From Psychrobacter cibarius (GTDB taxonomy: Bacteria > Pseudomonadota > Gammaproteobacteria > Pseudomonadales > Moraxellaceae): DNA of 63,230 nt. Positions 27,812 to 37,386 of the stretch are shown piece after piece (positions within the stretch are counted from its first letter, which is position 1; every line of letters starts with the position of its first letter). A program made the translations under genes and the position numbers. The notes beneath the pieces are model-generated. The model saw only the letters and a list, made by a program, of their open reading frames with translations. It had not been told where the DNA came from and searched no databases. The stretch covers positions 1 through 63,230 of the forward strand of contig NZ_JABASQ010000017.1 in the NCBI RefSeq assembly GCF_016107535.1, in the 5' to 3' direction.

Positions 27812-27917
27812 GAGGAATAGACCCTGTATAGTCAGTTAAAATGCTTTCAATATACGGTCTATTGATCTGGTTAAATATATACATATCTGCGTTCAAAAAG
27901 CCTATATCGAGATTATT

Positions 27918-29039
27918 ATGAGCTTAAAACCATCGGAAGCCGAGTCACACGCTCCTATTTCTCATCAGCCAGCGCCGCATAATAGTCGTGCTCGAGGCGC
28001 TGGTAAGCTCATTACAGCCGCCACTTCTGATGGTAATTCTCATTCTGTATTAGACGATTCTGCTCAGTCAGCAACCAATCAAGACCAGCAACATTCCGCT
28101 TCATTGGTAACGGTATTAATTGCCGTTGGAGCCAACATTATCATTGCGATTGCCAAAACGGTAGCAGCATTTATGACGGGCTCTGCTTCTATGATCGCAG
28201 AGTCAGCGCATTCGTGGGCAGATGCAGGTAACGGTACTTTATTAATTGTCGCTGAGAAAAAGGCGATCAAACCTGCTGATGAAAGCCATCCCCTTGGCTA
28301 TGGCAAAGAAGCTTATGTCTGGTCGATGATAGCCGCTTTTGGTGTCTTTATGGCAGGTTCCATTGTCTCCATTTATACTGGTATCACCGAGTGGAATGCT
28401 GCGGAAAGCGAGACCAACTATACCATCGGTTTCATTGTATTGGCGATTGCGTTTGTGCTCGAAGGGTTTTCATTAGGGCAAGCTTACTTACAAAGTAAAA
28501 AGCATGGTGAAGCGATAAATGTCAGCGCCATTGGCTATGTGGTCGATACGTCAAACCCAACTTTACGTGGTGTATTCTTTGAAGACTTGGCAGCTGTCAT
28601 TGGCTTGGTTGTCGCTGCTGCTGCCATGGGTATGCATGCTTATACGGGACAGCCGTTTTGGGATGCGCTCGGCTCTATCATTGTCGGAATATTATTGGGT
28701 GCGGTAGCCATCTTTTTAATTAGCCGTAACCGTGACTTTTTGGTCGGTTATAAAGTATCAGAGAGGATACATGGCTATGCATTGACCGAGTTACTCAATC
28801 ATCCAGATATCGATAGTGTGTCGTACTTGCATTTGGAGTGGGTGGGACCCAAAAAGATATTTATGGTGGCGGCAGTCGATATCGCTGGCAATCAAAAAGA
28901 AAAGGAGATTGCCCAAAAATTCGAAATTATTGAAAGTCAGTTCCGTGCCAATCCTTTATTTCAGGAAGCTATCCTGACATTATCTGTACCTAATGCTGAA
29001 ACTTTGAGCTTACCCAATAGTTATAATCAAGATGCCTGA
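27918..29039 (+). CDS. Cation diffusion facilitator family transporter
   Basis: 373 residues. A polar 60-residue N-terminal tail precedes the CDF membrane domain (VTVLIAVGANIIIAIAKTVAAFMTGSASMIAESAHSWADAGN), with His and Asp of SAHSWAD as metal ligands, then HPLGYGKEAYVWSMIAAFGVF. Six helices are expected, with a second metal site near FFEDLAAVIGL, then a C-terminal cytoplasmic regulatory domain (ERIHGYALTELLNHPDIDSV). It exports divalent metal such as Zn, Fe or Mn by proton antiport; the metal cannot be told from sequence. The following DUF2059 gene starts 15 bases after its stop and may be co-transcribed. Confidence 0.88.
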   Translation: MSLKPSEAESHAPISHQPAPHNSRARGAGKLITAATSDGNSHSVLDDSAQSATNQDQQHSASLVTVLIAVGANIIIAIAKTVAAFMTGSASMIAESAHSWADAGNGTLLIVAEKKAIKPADESHPLGYGKEAYVWSMIAAFGVFMAGSIVSIYTGITEWNAAESETNYTIGFIVLAIAFVLEGFSLGQAYLQSKKHGEAINVSAIGYVVDTSNPTLRGVFFEDLAAVIGLVVAAAAMGMHAYTGQPFWDALGSIIVGILLGAVAIFLISRNRDFLVGYKVSERIHGYALTELLNHPDIDSVSYLHLEWVGPKKIFMVAAVDIAGNQKEKEIAQKFEIIESQFRANPLFQEAILTLSVPNAETLSLPNSYNQDA

Positions 29040-29054
29040 TAAAGAGAAACTAAT

Positions 29055-29762
29055 ATGAAACTAAGTCTTCAGTCTGCTATAGAGAGCCCTGTTGGGCGTT
29101 CAATCATGGTTCGCTCATTAAGTATGGCCGTTATCACTATTAGCGCAGTAGCCAGTCTGACTCAAGCACAGGCTGAGCTGGTAATTCATAATGAGCCTGC
29201 TCAACAGCAAAGCGTAAGTATCAATAGAATAAGTGCGAATAGCGCTTCTATTAACAATACCGCTTTTATGAATAATAATATCTCCCCAACAGATACGTCT
29301 ATCGTTAAGCTGATGGAAGTGATGCACATTGATGAGCAAATAGAATCTATCGTTAACGGGCAACAAGCGGCTATCGATGCTATCAATGTACAAACGCAAA
29401 ATCGTACTGAGTCAGTAGGTGATGGTAACTTAAATAAACGCCAACAGGCGCTACAAGAGCAGATTCAAAAAGTGCTGGGTCAATATGCCAAGATAATGAC
29501 CAATACTATCGGCGATACCACTGACAGGCAGACGTTGACGCAAGCTTATATCAGCGCAGCGAAGACTTACTATACGCAAGCGGAAGTTGATGCTCAAATT
29601 GATTTTTATGATACGGTGATGGGTCAAAGTATCTTATCGAAACAGCCACAGATTACAGCGGCATTTCTAAAGCAATCTTTGCCTGAGGATACCAGTGAGA
29701 CAGAGGCGCAGCTGGATGAGATTTTACCGCAGATGCAACAAATAATCCAAGGTGTTTTTTAA
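29055..29762 (+). CDS. DUF2059 exported protein
   Basis: 235 residues with an N-terminal signal (SLSMAVITISAVASLTQAQA, cleavage near residue 40) and a C-terminal DUF2059 region (ISAAKTYYTQAEVDAQIDFYDTVMGQSILSKQPQI). DUF2059 proteins are helical periplasmic proteins of unknown function. It starts 15 bases after the cation transporter and ends at a bidirectional terminator. Confidence 0.75.
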   Translation: MKLSLQSAIESPVGRSIMVRSLSMAVITISAVASLTQAQAELVIHNEPAQQQSVSINRISANSASINNTAFMNNNISPTDTSIVKLMEVMHIDEQIESIVNGQQAAIDAINVQTQNRTESVGDGNLNKRQQALQEQIQKVLGQYAKIMTNTIGDTTDRQTLTQAYISAAKTYYTQAEVDAQIDFYDTVMGQSILSKQPQITAAFLKQSLPEDTSETEAQLDEILPQMQQIIQGVF

Positions 29763-29843
29763 CTGATAACTGACAATTTAGCTACTTTAAAGCCCGTTTC
29801 TGAGCGCGAATCTTAAAGTTATTACACATACATTAGTACACAC

Positions 29844-29874
29844 AAAAAAGGTCACTATAAAAGTGACCTTTTTT
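29844..29874. terminator. Bidirectional terminator between the DUF2059 gene and dps
   Basis: AAAAAAGGTCAC and GTGACCTTTTTT form a 12-base stem with a seven-base loop. Runs of T on both strands serve the two converging genes. Confidence 0.9.
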
Positions 29875-29922
29875 GCTGATATAGACTGTCTTATTGATAT
29901 GTCTGGTTTGAGTACAAAGATA

Positions 29923-30405
29923 TTATTTCTTTGGTGCATTGGCACCGATGAACCATGCATCTTTGTCGACAGTACGGCTTATTTCCGTTAATAAGTCAGC
30001 GGTATCTTCGTCACCCGCATCACCAGCAGCATCAATCCCTTCACGCAATGATGCCGCAATGGTCTTATAACGATTGGTAAGCTCACGAACATGCTGATCA
30101 ACTTCAGTGATATCAGTAGGGTAAGTCTTTAAGATAGAGTCCTCAACGACGCGTTTAGAAATACCATTGGCTTTACCACCAAGGATAACGATGCGTTCAG
30201 CAACCGTATCATAAGCTTCAGTCAAGCGACCATAAGTATCATCTAATAACTGATGAACACCGATAAAGCCAGTACCTTGCAAATTCCAATGACATTGCTT
30301 ACTGTCCATACTCAAATCAATGAGATTCGCTAGATTAGCGTTCAATAAGTCGATCATTTTCTTTGCGGTTGCGTCATCTATTCCACTTGCGTAACGTTCT
30401 CTCAT
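29923..30405 (-). CDS. dps: DNA protection during starvation protein Dps
   Basis: 160 residues; ferritin-like. The ferroxidase-site residues are present across the dimer interface: SKQCHWNLQGTGFIGVHQLLDDTYGRLTEAYDTVAERI supplies the histidines, aspartate and glutamate in parts. Dps forms 12-subunit shells that oxidise Fe(II) with peroxide and bind DNA. The N-terminal tail (MRERYASGIDDATAKK) is short, with only modest positive charge. It is divergent from uvrB; a palindromic site lies at 30464-30496, about 60 bases before the start codon. Confidence 0.95.
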   Translation of the reverse strand: MRERYASGIDDATAKKMIDLLNANLANLIDLSMDSKQCHWNLQGTGFIGVHQLLDDTYGRLTEAYDTVAERIVILGGKANGISKRVVEDSILKTYPTDITEVDQHVRELTNRYKTIAASLREGIDAAGDAGDEDTADLLTEISRTVDKDAWFIGANAPKK

Positions 30406-30463
30406 GTTCTACTCCGTTATGTGTATTATTTTAATGAAAATCTCATTTGTTGTTATTGGTATC

Positions 30464-30496
30464 TTAGTAACCAACTACTTGCTGATTCGTTATAAA
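30464..30496. promoter_or_regulatory. Candidate operator 1, dps side
   Basis: TTAGTAACCAA, 11 bases, then TTCGTTATAAA. The right arm is identical to, and the left arm matches 8 of 11 bases of, the perfect site at 30614-30646, with the same spacing. It lies 60-90 bases upstream of dps. Confidence 0.6.
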
Positions 30497-30613
30497 TAAT
30501 AGCAGCTTAAATGAAGATTGAAAGCCTCAAGCGTTAGGCTTTATTAGGTGGTCGTGTAATGAGTTTGTTAATCATGAAAAGCTTTGTAAATTTAGTAGTT
30601 GCTGTGTGCGTTT

Positions 30614-30646
30614 TTTATAACGAAGGTACTATTTATTCGTTATAAA
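30614..30646. promoter_or_regulatory. Candidate operator 2, uvrB side
   Basis: A perfect inverted repeat, TTTATAACGAA and TTCGTTATAAA, with an 11-base spacer, so arm centres are 22 bases (two helical turns) apart. It lies about 130 bases upstream of uvrB. No known regulator is matched from memory. Confidence 0.65.
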
Positions 30647-30776
30647 TAGGGCGCGTGACGTCATGTCTAGATGCTAATATTGTAAGAGAAGGTGACAAGA
30701 TAAAACCCTTAATTACCTTTAAAAACCCTAGCTTAGACCCCACATTGTAATAAACCTTCAGAAGAAGAAAGCCATT

Positions 30777-32888
30777 ATGCGAATGCCTGAACCGCGCTCG
30801 TCGCGTCAGTTAAATCAATTGGCCACTCAGCTCCAAGGTGAAGCTGAAATTAGTGGTGTTAATGCGTCTGGGACGCAAATATCAAGTCGTGCTTTTGAGA
30901 TGGTCACCGAATTTGAGCCAGCAGGAGATCAACCCCAAGCGATTAAAAAGCTCGTCAACGGTATTAATTCTGGTATGGATGAGCAGTTACTACTGGGTGT
31001 AACGGGCTCTGGTAAGACCTATACTATGGCAAAGGTCATCTCTGAGACGCAGCGTCCAACCATTATTATGGCGCATAACAAAACGCTTGCCGCGCAGTTA
31101 TATGGTGAGTTTAAGTCGTTTTTTCCGAATAACGCCGTTGAGTATTTTGTCAGTTATTACGACTATTATCAGCCTGAGGCTTATGTAGCGGCAAGTGACA
31201 CCTTTATCGAAAAAGACAGTGCCATTAATGACCATATTGATCAGATGCGCCTGTCAGCGACGCGAGCACTCCTAGAGCGCCGTGATGCAATTATCGTTGC
31301 CTCGGTATCGTGTATTTATGGTTTGGGTGATCCAGAAAGTTATTTAAAAATGCTGCTGCACGTCGTCGTTGGGGACAAAATCGATCGCACTGCTACCATT
31401 AAACGTCTCGTTGAAATGCAATATACGCGCAATGAGCTAGACTTTGGACGCGGTACGTATCGGCTGCGTGGCGAGCTGTTAGATATTTATCCTGCTGAGT
31501 CTGAGCAATTAGCCGTTCGTGTGCATTTATTTGATAATGAAGTGGAGAAAATCACTTGGTTTGATCCATTAACAGGTAAGACGGTACGTAGCGTGCCACG
31601 TATTACTATCTATCCAAAATCGCATTATGTGACGCCGCGCAATAAACTAGAAGCTGCCAGTCATACCATTCGTGCTGAGCTAGAGCCGCGTCTGGAGTAT
31701 TTCCGTGAAAACAATAAACTGATTGAAGCACAGCGTCTGAAAGAGCGTACTCAGTATGACCTTGAGATGATTCAACAGCTTGGCTACTGTAATGGTATCG
31801 AAAACTACTCGCAGCATCTGTCAGGTCGTCCATCAGGGGAAGCGCCGCCGACCTTATTTGACTATATTCCAGAAGACGCACTGCTGTTCCTTGATGAGTC
31901 ACATGTCACTGTTTCGCAAATTGGCGCGATGTATAAAGGCGATAGATCGCGTAAAGAGAACTTGGTCAATTATGGCTTTCGTCTGCCAAGCGCCATGAAC
32001 AACCGCCCGATGAAGTTTGAAGAGTGGGAGCGTATCAAGCCTAAGACCATTTATGTGAGTGCTACGCCTGCATTGTATGAGCTTGAGCACAGCGAGCAAG
32101 TCGTTGAGCAAGTCGTCCGTCCAACGGGTTTGATTGATCCTGAGATTGAGATTCGTCCTGTATTGACACAGGTCGATGATGTGTTATCAGAGATTACCAA
32201 GCGCCGAGAAAAAGATGAGCGCGTGCTGATTACCACGTTGACCAAGCGCATGTCAGAGGATTTGACCAGTTATCTAAAAGAGTACGACGTCAAAGTTGCT
32301 TATCTGCATTCGGACATCGATACCGTTGAGCGTATGCAGATCATTCATGAGTTGCGGACTGGCGTGCATGATGTATTGGTCGGTATTAACCTATTGCGTG
32401 AAGGGCTAGACATGCCAGAAGTGTCATTGGTTGCGATATTTGATGCGGACAAAGAAGGCTTCTTGCGTTCTGAGCGTGCTTTGATTCAGACCATTGGTCG
32501 TGCTGCGCGTCACATCAATGGTAAGGCTATCCTTTATGCTGATCGCATTACCAACAGTATGCAAAAGGCGATAGACGAGACCGACCGTCGCCGCGAAAAA
32601 CAAGTAGCATTTAACCTTGAGCACAACATCACCCCAAAAGGCGCGCGTCGCAGTATCACCGATAAAATCGATACGGGTGACGATCAGAATGCCAATGACA
32701 ATCAAGTGATTCCTATCAAGAGTAATTTGCCTGATGTGGATATTAGTATCTTACGCAGTCCTGATTTACTGGCGAAAGAAATCAATCGTCTTGAAAAGCT
32801 TATGAAGCAAATGTCACGTGACTTGAAGTTTGAAGATGCAGCGAAGACTCGTGATAAAGTGCTAGAGTTAAAGGCGCATTTGATTTAG
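30777..32888 (+). CDS. uvrB: UvrABC excinuclease subunit B
   Basis: 703 residues, about 30 more than E. coli UvrB because of a polar N-terminal extension before [15 protein letters not shown]. It has Walker A GVTGSGKT, the damage-binding beta-hairpin [10 protein letters not shown], helicase motif [27 protein letters not shown] and [11 protein letters not shown]-terminal UVR motif ([24 protein letters not shown]) binds UvrC. It verifies DNA damage and loads UvrC in nucleotide excision repair. A palindromic candidate operator lies upstream. Single gene with a terminator after it. Confidence 0.97.
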   Translation: MRMPEPRSSRQLNQLATQLQGEAEISGVNASGTQISSRAFEMVTEFEPAGDQPQAIKKLVNGINSGMDEQLLLGVTGSGKTYTMAKVISETQRPTIIMAHNKTLAAQLYGEFKSFFPNNAVEYFVSYYDYYQPEAYVAASDTFIEKDSAINDHIDQMRLSATRALLERRDAIIVASVSCIYGLGDPESYLKMLLHVVVGDKIDRTATIKRLVEMQYTRNELDFGRGTYRLRGELLDIYPAESEQLAVRVHLFDNEVEKITWFDPLTGKTVRSVPRITIYPKSHYVTPRNKLEAASHTIRAELEPRLEYFRENNKLIEAQRLKERTQYDLEMIQQLGYCNGIENYSQHLSGRPSGEAPPTLFDYIPEDALLFLDESHVTVSQIGAMYKGDRSRKENLVNYGFRLPSAMNNRPMKFEEWERIKPKTIYVSATPALYELEHSEQVVEQVVRPTGLIDPEIEIRPVLTQVDDVLSEITKRREKDERVLITTLTKRMSEDLTSYLKEYDVKVAYLHSDIDTVERMQIIHELRTGVHDVLVGINLLREGLDMPEVSLVAIFDADKEGFLRSERALIQTIGRAARHINGKAILYADRITNSMQKAIDETDRRREKQVAFNLEHNITPKGARRSITDKIDTGDDQNANDNQVIPIKSNLPDVDISILRSPDLLAKEINRLEKLMKQMSRDLKFEDAAKTRDKVLELKAHLI

Positions 32889-32918
32889 ATGGTAAGGTTT
32901 AGAATATAAAAACAGTAG

Positions 32919-32950
32919 GCGGGTTAACAGATAGTTAGCTCGCTTTTTTT
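32919..32950 (+). terminator. Terminator of uvrB
   Basis: GCGGGTTAAC pairs with GTTAGCTCGC (two G-U pairs) and is followed by seven T. In the other direction it may also end the leftward gene at 32965. Confidence 0.8.
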
Positions 32951-32964
32951 ACTTAATAAATATA

Positions 32965-33519
32965 TTAGATCTGATTTGATTTTCTAAATAGTTCTTTTCT
33001 GAATTTACCTAGCTGTACTGTCCATTCACAACACAAATCATGAAGTTGGTGCGCTAATGGACGACAACATTCAGGGGTAAAGAATTCAGGATTTGCATAT
33101 TCCAAAAAATTACCATGGCAAAGATTGTGTCTTATCCGCACTATTTCCACATCAGTTTTATTTGGTTTTTTAGAGTTTAAATTGTCCAAAAACAGACTTT
33201 CTTCTGGAAAGGCTAGGGCTTCTATAGGCAGCCCATTATTTTGAGCTGCTAGTAACAGGCTATTGCTTAAAGTAGGTATGTTATCAAGTTCAGTTACTAT
33301 ACATGGCTTTTTAATTTGAGACATAGTTATTCTGAGAGAAGCTTCAATGCCATTTATAAAGCTTGTGCAAGCTGGTAAATAAAGCTCGGAGTCCAATGCC
33401 GAAAGTGCTTGAGTAAATAACCAGTGAACTTCAGCACCTAAATTATGATTCAAGAAGAAGAATTTTCTTTCATGTTCTATGCGTATTTTTTGCAAGTAAG
33501 ACTCTTCTTCGCTCATCAT
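32965..33519 (-). CDS. HEPN-like hypothetical protein
   Basis: About 184 residues from ATG 33519, which has AAGGGAG eight bases upstream; earlier in-frame ATGs (33537, 33561) lack a site. It is helical. An N-terminal stretch with YLPACTSFINGIEASLRI resembles the HEPN helix that precedes the active site. Near residue 145 RHNLCHGN gives an R-x4-H motif as in HEPN ribonucleases and substrate-binding HEPN proteins. No MNT nucleotidyltransferase or antitoxin-like partner is adjacent, so a toxin role is not supported by context. The family is not recognised with certainty. Confidence 0.5.
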   Translation of the reverse strand: MMSEEESYLQKIRIEHERKFFFLNHNLGAEVHWLFTQALSALDSELYLPACTSFINGIEASLRITMSQIKKPCIVTELDNIPTLSNSLLLAAQNNGLPIEALAFPEESLFLDNLNSKKPNKTDVEIVRIRHNLCHGNFLEYANPEFFTPECCRPLAHQLHDLCCEWTVQLGKFRKELFRKSNQI

Positions 33520-33925
33520 TTCATATGCTCCCTTCATACTTATATATTTCAAAAAATTCATGTGGTCATAACAAATTATAACTATTATATACTCGCCAGT
33601 ATTAAACGTAGCTTTAAATTTGCTAACTTAAGGCAGGTAGCTGCTCTATATATAAAATCAAAAGGCTGAATAATCATAGCTTAAAAGTATTTTTTGGTAA
33701 TTTTTGTCCTATTTCTCATAGCAGTATACGTGACGACAAATGACTGTCTGTTGAGTTGAGTTGAGTTGAACTAATATTAGGATTAAAAGGAAGGGCTTCA
33801 TAGGTGTAAATTAATAACTAATAATTGGTCATATCAAAACTTGTGTTTATACCAAATGCCCCTTAATATGATATCAATGAGCAATATGAACTTATAACAA
33901 CGGACGTTGAGGCACATAATTCATC
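33520..33925. other. Intergenic region with a GTTGA microsatellite
   Basis: An AT-rich gap between divergent genes. It contains GTTGA repeated four times at 33750-33769. No terminator or clear promoter is seen. Confidence 0.6.
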
Positions 33926-34978
33926 ATGAAAAATAATAAATTCTTAGAATTAAATGCGAATGAAAACTCACTAGGCATGGCAGATTCTGCCAAACGAGCC
34001 ATTATAGAATCTTTAGGTGAGGGCTTTCGTTATCCAGATAATCCACGCGCGGCGCTCATTAGCAAAATTGCCACCATCCATGGTGTGGCAGAAAACCAAA
34101 TCTCCTTAGGCAATGGCTCGACTGAAAATATTCGAGCTACCTTGCAAATGCTGCAAAACAAAGCACTAAAAGCGGGCAAGCATTTTCAGATGGTAATTCC
34201 TGTGCCAACGTTTGATTGTGCAGAGATGTATGCAAATTCCATTGGCGTGCCTGTGGTCAAGATACCATTAACCGCTGAAAACTATGATTATGATTTTGCT
34301 GAACTACAAAAAGCTGCTGACGATTTTGATGGCATCAGCCTACTTTATATTTGCAATCCAAATAATCCAACGGGCATCATTACATCAACGTCAAAGCTTA
34401 AGACTTGGGTAAGTAAGGCACCAGATAACCATTACTTCTTGCTAGATCAAGCGTATTTGGAGTACGTGTCAGACCCAAGCTTTGAAAGTGGGATTGAGTG
34501 GGTGAAACAAGGGTTATCAGACAATCTTATTGTTATTCATACTTTCTCAAAGTTATGTGCCTTAGCAGGTATGCGAGTGGGCTACGCGGTTTCTAACCCG
34601 CAAGCAATCGAGGCTGTCGAAGCGTTTATGTCTATGGACAACACCAACTTGTCAGGTGCGGTTGCTGCTATTGCCACGCTAAATGATGCCAAGTTTTTAG
34701 CGCTAAGTTTGCGCAATACCAATCAGTCGCGCCAGATGATTGAGACAGTATTAGATGACCTTAGATTGCGTTATTTACCCTCACAGACCAATTTTATTTT
34801 TCATGAAATAAAAGGTGACTTAAAAACATACATCGATAGAATGCGTGACCATGGCATCAAGGTTGGTCGCGAGTTTCCACCTATTACAGGCTTCAATCGC
34901 TTGACGCTTGGCACGCCTGATGAGATGGCAGCATTTATTAAAGTATTAAAGCTGTTCCGTGAAAAAGGCTGGGTCTAA
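33926..34978 (+). CDS. HisC-like aminotransferase, copy A
   Basis: 350 residues, fold-type I PLP enzyme near histidinol-phosphate aminotransferase: LNANENSLGM at the N-terminus, ISLGNGSTENIRATLQML, CNPNNPTG near 148, LLDQAYLEYV (Asp for the PLP nitrogen, Tyr), and HTFSKLCALAGMRVGYA with the Schiff-base lysine. A C-terminal Arg region (VGREFPPITGFNRLTLG) binds carboxylate. The usual DEAY reads DQAY here, while copy B keeps DEAY. It has no histidine-pathway neighbours, so the substrate is open. Copy B follows 550 bases on in the same direction. There is no strong ribosome-binding site at the ATG. Confidence 0.85.
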   Translation: MKNNKFLELNANENSLGMADSAKRAIIESLGEGFRYPDNPRAALISKIATIHGVAENQISLGNGSTENIRATLQMLQNKALKAGKHFQMVIPVPTFDCAEMYANSIGVPVVKIPLTAENYDYDFAELQKAADDFDGISLLYICNPNNPTGIITSTSKLKTWVSKAPDNHYFLLDQAYLEYVSDPSFESGIEWVKQGLSDNLIVIHTFSKLCALAGMRVGYAVSNPQAIEAVEAFMSMDNTNLSGAVAAIATLNDAKFLALSLRNTNQSRQMIETVLDDLRLRYLPSQTNFIFHEIKGDLKTYIDRMRDHGIKVGREFPPITGFNRLTLGTPDEMAAFIKVLKLFREKGWV

Positions 34979-35028
34979 GTAGTGCATTAAAAAACTGCTA
35001 ATTTGAAATATCGATAAACTAGCAAGAC

Positions 35029-35202
35029 TAAGGCGTGTCCTCAATTCAATCGATTACTTGCTAAATGGGCTAAAAATGGCTAAATTTTGCCAAACATCGT
35101 CAAATAGCTTTTTAATATCTTGATATTATTTGCGCTACTTTCCTTGTTTGACGGCAATTTATCTCATGTTTATCACCATTTTTAAAATGAGGACATGGCC
35201 TA
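35029..35202. mobile_element. 174-bp MITE-like element, copy 1
   Basis: It starts TAAGGCGTGTCCTCA and ends with the inverse, TGAGGACATGGCCTA, bounded by TA at both sides. It has no coding capacity. The reverse complement of 41924-42097 aligns over all 174 bases with about 11 differences by hand count. It is a non-autonomous inverted-repeat element lying in the 3' region of HisC-like copy A. Confidence 0.85.
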
Positions 35203-35235
35203 GTATTAGCAAACATGCTAAGAGTTTTACGAAGT

Positions 35236-35262
35236 GAGTTGCCTATAGGGTGGCTCTTTTTT
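35236..35262 (+). terminator. Probable terminator of HisC-like copy A
   Basis: GAGTTGCC pairs with GGTGGCTC, including three wobble pairs, followed by six T. The mobile element at 35029-35202 separates it from the gene it would serve. Confidence 0.55.
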
Positions 35263-35525
35263 ATTTAACGGACACTATCAATAAGTGAGCATCTTACTCA
35301 TAACATCTGCTAACGAGTTTCATCGTTCAGAGCGCTTGTAATCAGGGTAAATGCCACTTACCATAACCATTATTATCCGAATGCATCTCACCATCCATAT
35401 ATAAACCCTACTAAATAATCAGAGTAGCAAAAAAGACGAGCGCAAGTGCTACGTCCGCTGGCTGAGCGAGTTTGACATTGTTCATCGCAAATTTGGTATG
35501 GGTATCAATTAGGCGTATTACTATT
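35263..35525. other. Intergenic region before HisC-like copy B
   Basis: No gene, clear promoter or ribosome-binding site was found. Together with the mobile element and hairpin before it, it makes a 547-base gap between the two aminotransferase copies. Confidence 0.5.
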
Positions 35526-36578
35526 GTGCTTACCAATCCATTAATAGAATTAAACTCTAACGAAAACTCATTGGGCATGGCAAACTCTGCCAAAAAAGCA
35601 GTTATCGATGCTTTAGACATCGGCTTCCGTTATCCAGATGACCAGCGTGCAGCCTTAATCACTAAAGTTGCGAAAATTAATGACGTGACTGAAAGTCAAA
35701 TATCTCTAGGCAGCGGCTCCAGTGAAAATATCCGCACCGTCGTACAAATGCTGCAAAACAAAGCGTTAAGAGAAGGCAGAAATTTTCAAGTAATTGTGCC
35801 GCACCCAACCTTTGCTTATGCGGAATTATATGCAACCTCTATCAATGTGCCCGTGGTAAAAGTAGCACTGATGCCTGAAAGCTATTCTTTTGACTTACAA
35901 AATATGCAAAAAGTGGCTGATGATTTTGATGGTATAAGCTTGTTTTATCTCTGCAATCCCAACAATCCTACAGCGACGATTGCTGACACAGATGAGTTAA
36001 AAGCGTGGGTAGGAACGGCACCAGACCATCATTATTTCTTGCTAGATGAAGCCTATTCAGAATACGTCACTGACCCAAGTTTTGAGAGTGGAATTGCGTG
36101 GATAAGAGAGCAGCGCTCAGACAATATTATCGTGGTTCGGACTTTCTCCAAATTGTGTGCGCTAGCGGGTATGCGTGTCGGCTATGCCGTTGCCAGTCCG
36201 CAAATGATCACTGAGCTAGAGGCGTTTATCTCAGTGGATAATACCAATCTGTCTGGTGCTGTCGCCGCGATAGCAACCTTGAATGATGAGGCGTTTTTGG
36301 CGTTGAGTTTGCATACTGCCAATCAATCGCGTCAGCTGGTTGAGCAGACGTTGGATGAGCTTGGACTACGCTACTTACCATCACAAGCCAGCTTTATATT
36401 TCACGAAATCAAAGGCGATGTACAAACCTATATTGATAGAATGTGCGACCATGGCATCGCTGTTGGTCGCGAGTTTGCGCCTATCACTGGCTTTAATCGT
36501 TTGACGCTTGGCAGAGCTGATGAGATGGCAGTGTTTGTTGAGGTGTTGAAATCGTTTCGTGAGAAAGGCTGGGTGTGA
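35526..36578 (+). CDS. HisC-like aminotransferase, copy B
   Basis: 350 residues from GTG 35526. That start aligns exactly with the ATG of copy A (both have nine residues before NxNENSLGM); a TTG start 54 bases upstream would add an unconserved leader. Motifs are as in copy A: LGSGSSENIRTVVQML, CNPNNPTA, LLDEAYSEYV and RTFSKLCALAGMRVGYA with the PLP lysine. NPTG reads NPTA and the DEAY motif is canonical. The two copies are alike along their entire length, consistent with tandem duplication followed by divergence. The 174-bp element lies between them. The substrate is unknown. Confidence 0.82.
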   Translation: MLTNPLIELNSNENSLGMANSAKKAVIDALDIGFRYPDDQRAALITKVAKINDVTESQISLGSGSSENIRTVVQMLQNKALREGRNFQVIVPHPTFAYAELYATSINVPVVKVALMPESYSFDLQNMQKVADDFDGISLFYLCNPNNPTATIADTDELKAWVGTAPDHHYFLLDEAYSEYVTDPSFESGIAWIREQRSDNIIVVRTFSKLCALAGMRVGYAVASPQMITELEAFISVDNTNLSGAVAAIATLNDEAFLALSLHTANQSRQLVEQTLDELGLRYLPSQASFIFHEIKGDVQTYIDRMCDHGIAVGREFAPITGFNRLTLGRADEMAVFVEVLKSFREKGWV

Positions 36579-36610
36579 TTAAGCCAGATAGAGTAGTTTC
36601 ATCATTAAAA

Positions 36611-36624
36611 AAGGGGACACGTCC
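36611..36624. repeat. Solitary mobile-element end
   Basis: AGGGGACACGTCCTAG resembles the outward end (GAGGACACGCCCTAG) of the inverted-repeat elements. No partner end is seen nearby. It lies shortly after HisC-like copy B. Confidence 0.4.
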
Positions 36625-36856
36625 TAGTTTGCCACTTCCTTTTTTTATTGCAATAGGATAAAGGAGCCACAGCTAACATTCTATTTTTACCAACATCAAA
36701 CGCAGTTTTACATATCCTGTCTTAAAAAATATCACGTCATCTTATAGTATTGATTCATAAAGCACGAACGAACAAGCATGCAGTTGAATGCTTGGTGATA
36801 GTCATAAAATCAGTCGTGCTAACGTATATTATAATTTTAAGGTCAGGGATATATCC

Positions 36857-37234
36857 ATGTTTGATATCAAGTCATTTTTTAAGAGAGAAGTAGAAAAAAA
36901 ACTCATCAATGTAGATGATTATATTTTTATGCCTGAGCGAGTAGAGATGGAGCTGGAGGGCGGAGTATTAAATTGTGTACTCAACAGTGATGGTCGAGTC
37001 GATATCTTTTATAGTAAGCAAGGCGTGACAGAGGTCGGCTCGGCATCACGTAAGCATCCCTTTACGGCATTCGAAACCGAACTATATCATGGCGTTTATG
37101 ATGACGTTATTAATGATTTGATCAAAGAAGTAGATAAGATTATTGATGGCTCTTCTAAGTATTTTAGCCGCAGTAAAATACTGCCTTTTACAGCAGCTTT
37201 GTCACAGAATCCAGTCGACAAAAACAAGTTCTAA
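36857..37234 (+). CDS. Hypothetical protein
   Basis: About 125 residues from MFDIKSFF, preceded by AAGGTCAGGG; an upstream in-frame ATG at 36788 lacks a site. It is a small soluble protein, acidic in the middle (PERVEMELEGGVLNCVLNSDGRVDIFY), probably alpha/beta, with no signal peptide or membrane segment. I do not recognise the family. It ends at its own terminator. Confidence 0.6.
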   Translation: MFDIKSFFKREVEKKLINVDDYIFMPERVEMELEGGVLNCVLNSDGRVDIFYSKQGVTEVGSASRKHPFTAFETELYHGVYDDVINDLIKEVDKIIDGSSKYFSRSKILPFTAALSQNPVDKNKF

Positions 37235-37276
37235 GCCAAGTTAATAAGATAAGTGATGGTACAAAGACTTAGCAAT

Positions 37277-37310
37277 AAAAAGGGTGGATTATTTATAACG
37301 CACCCTTTTT
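37277..37310 (+). terminator. Terminator
   Basis: AAAAAGGGTG and CACCCTTTTT form a ten-base stem with a 14-base loop after the gene at 36857. It works in either direction. Confidence 0.8.
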
Positions 37311-37386
37311 ATGGTCTTATTTTAATGTCTTAAAACTTGAATGTTGTGCAACCATATCTACTAAACATCAGTAGATATATCATATT

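Noticed and set aside
32965..33519. Toxin-antitoxin module
   Set aside because: No second small gene is coupled to the HEPN-like gene.
35472..35525. TTG start for HisC-like copy B
   Set aside because: It adds 18 residues not present in copy A; GTG 35526 aligns with the copy A start.
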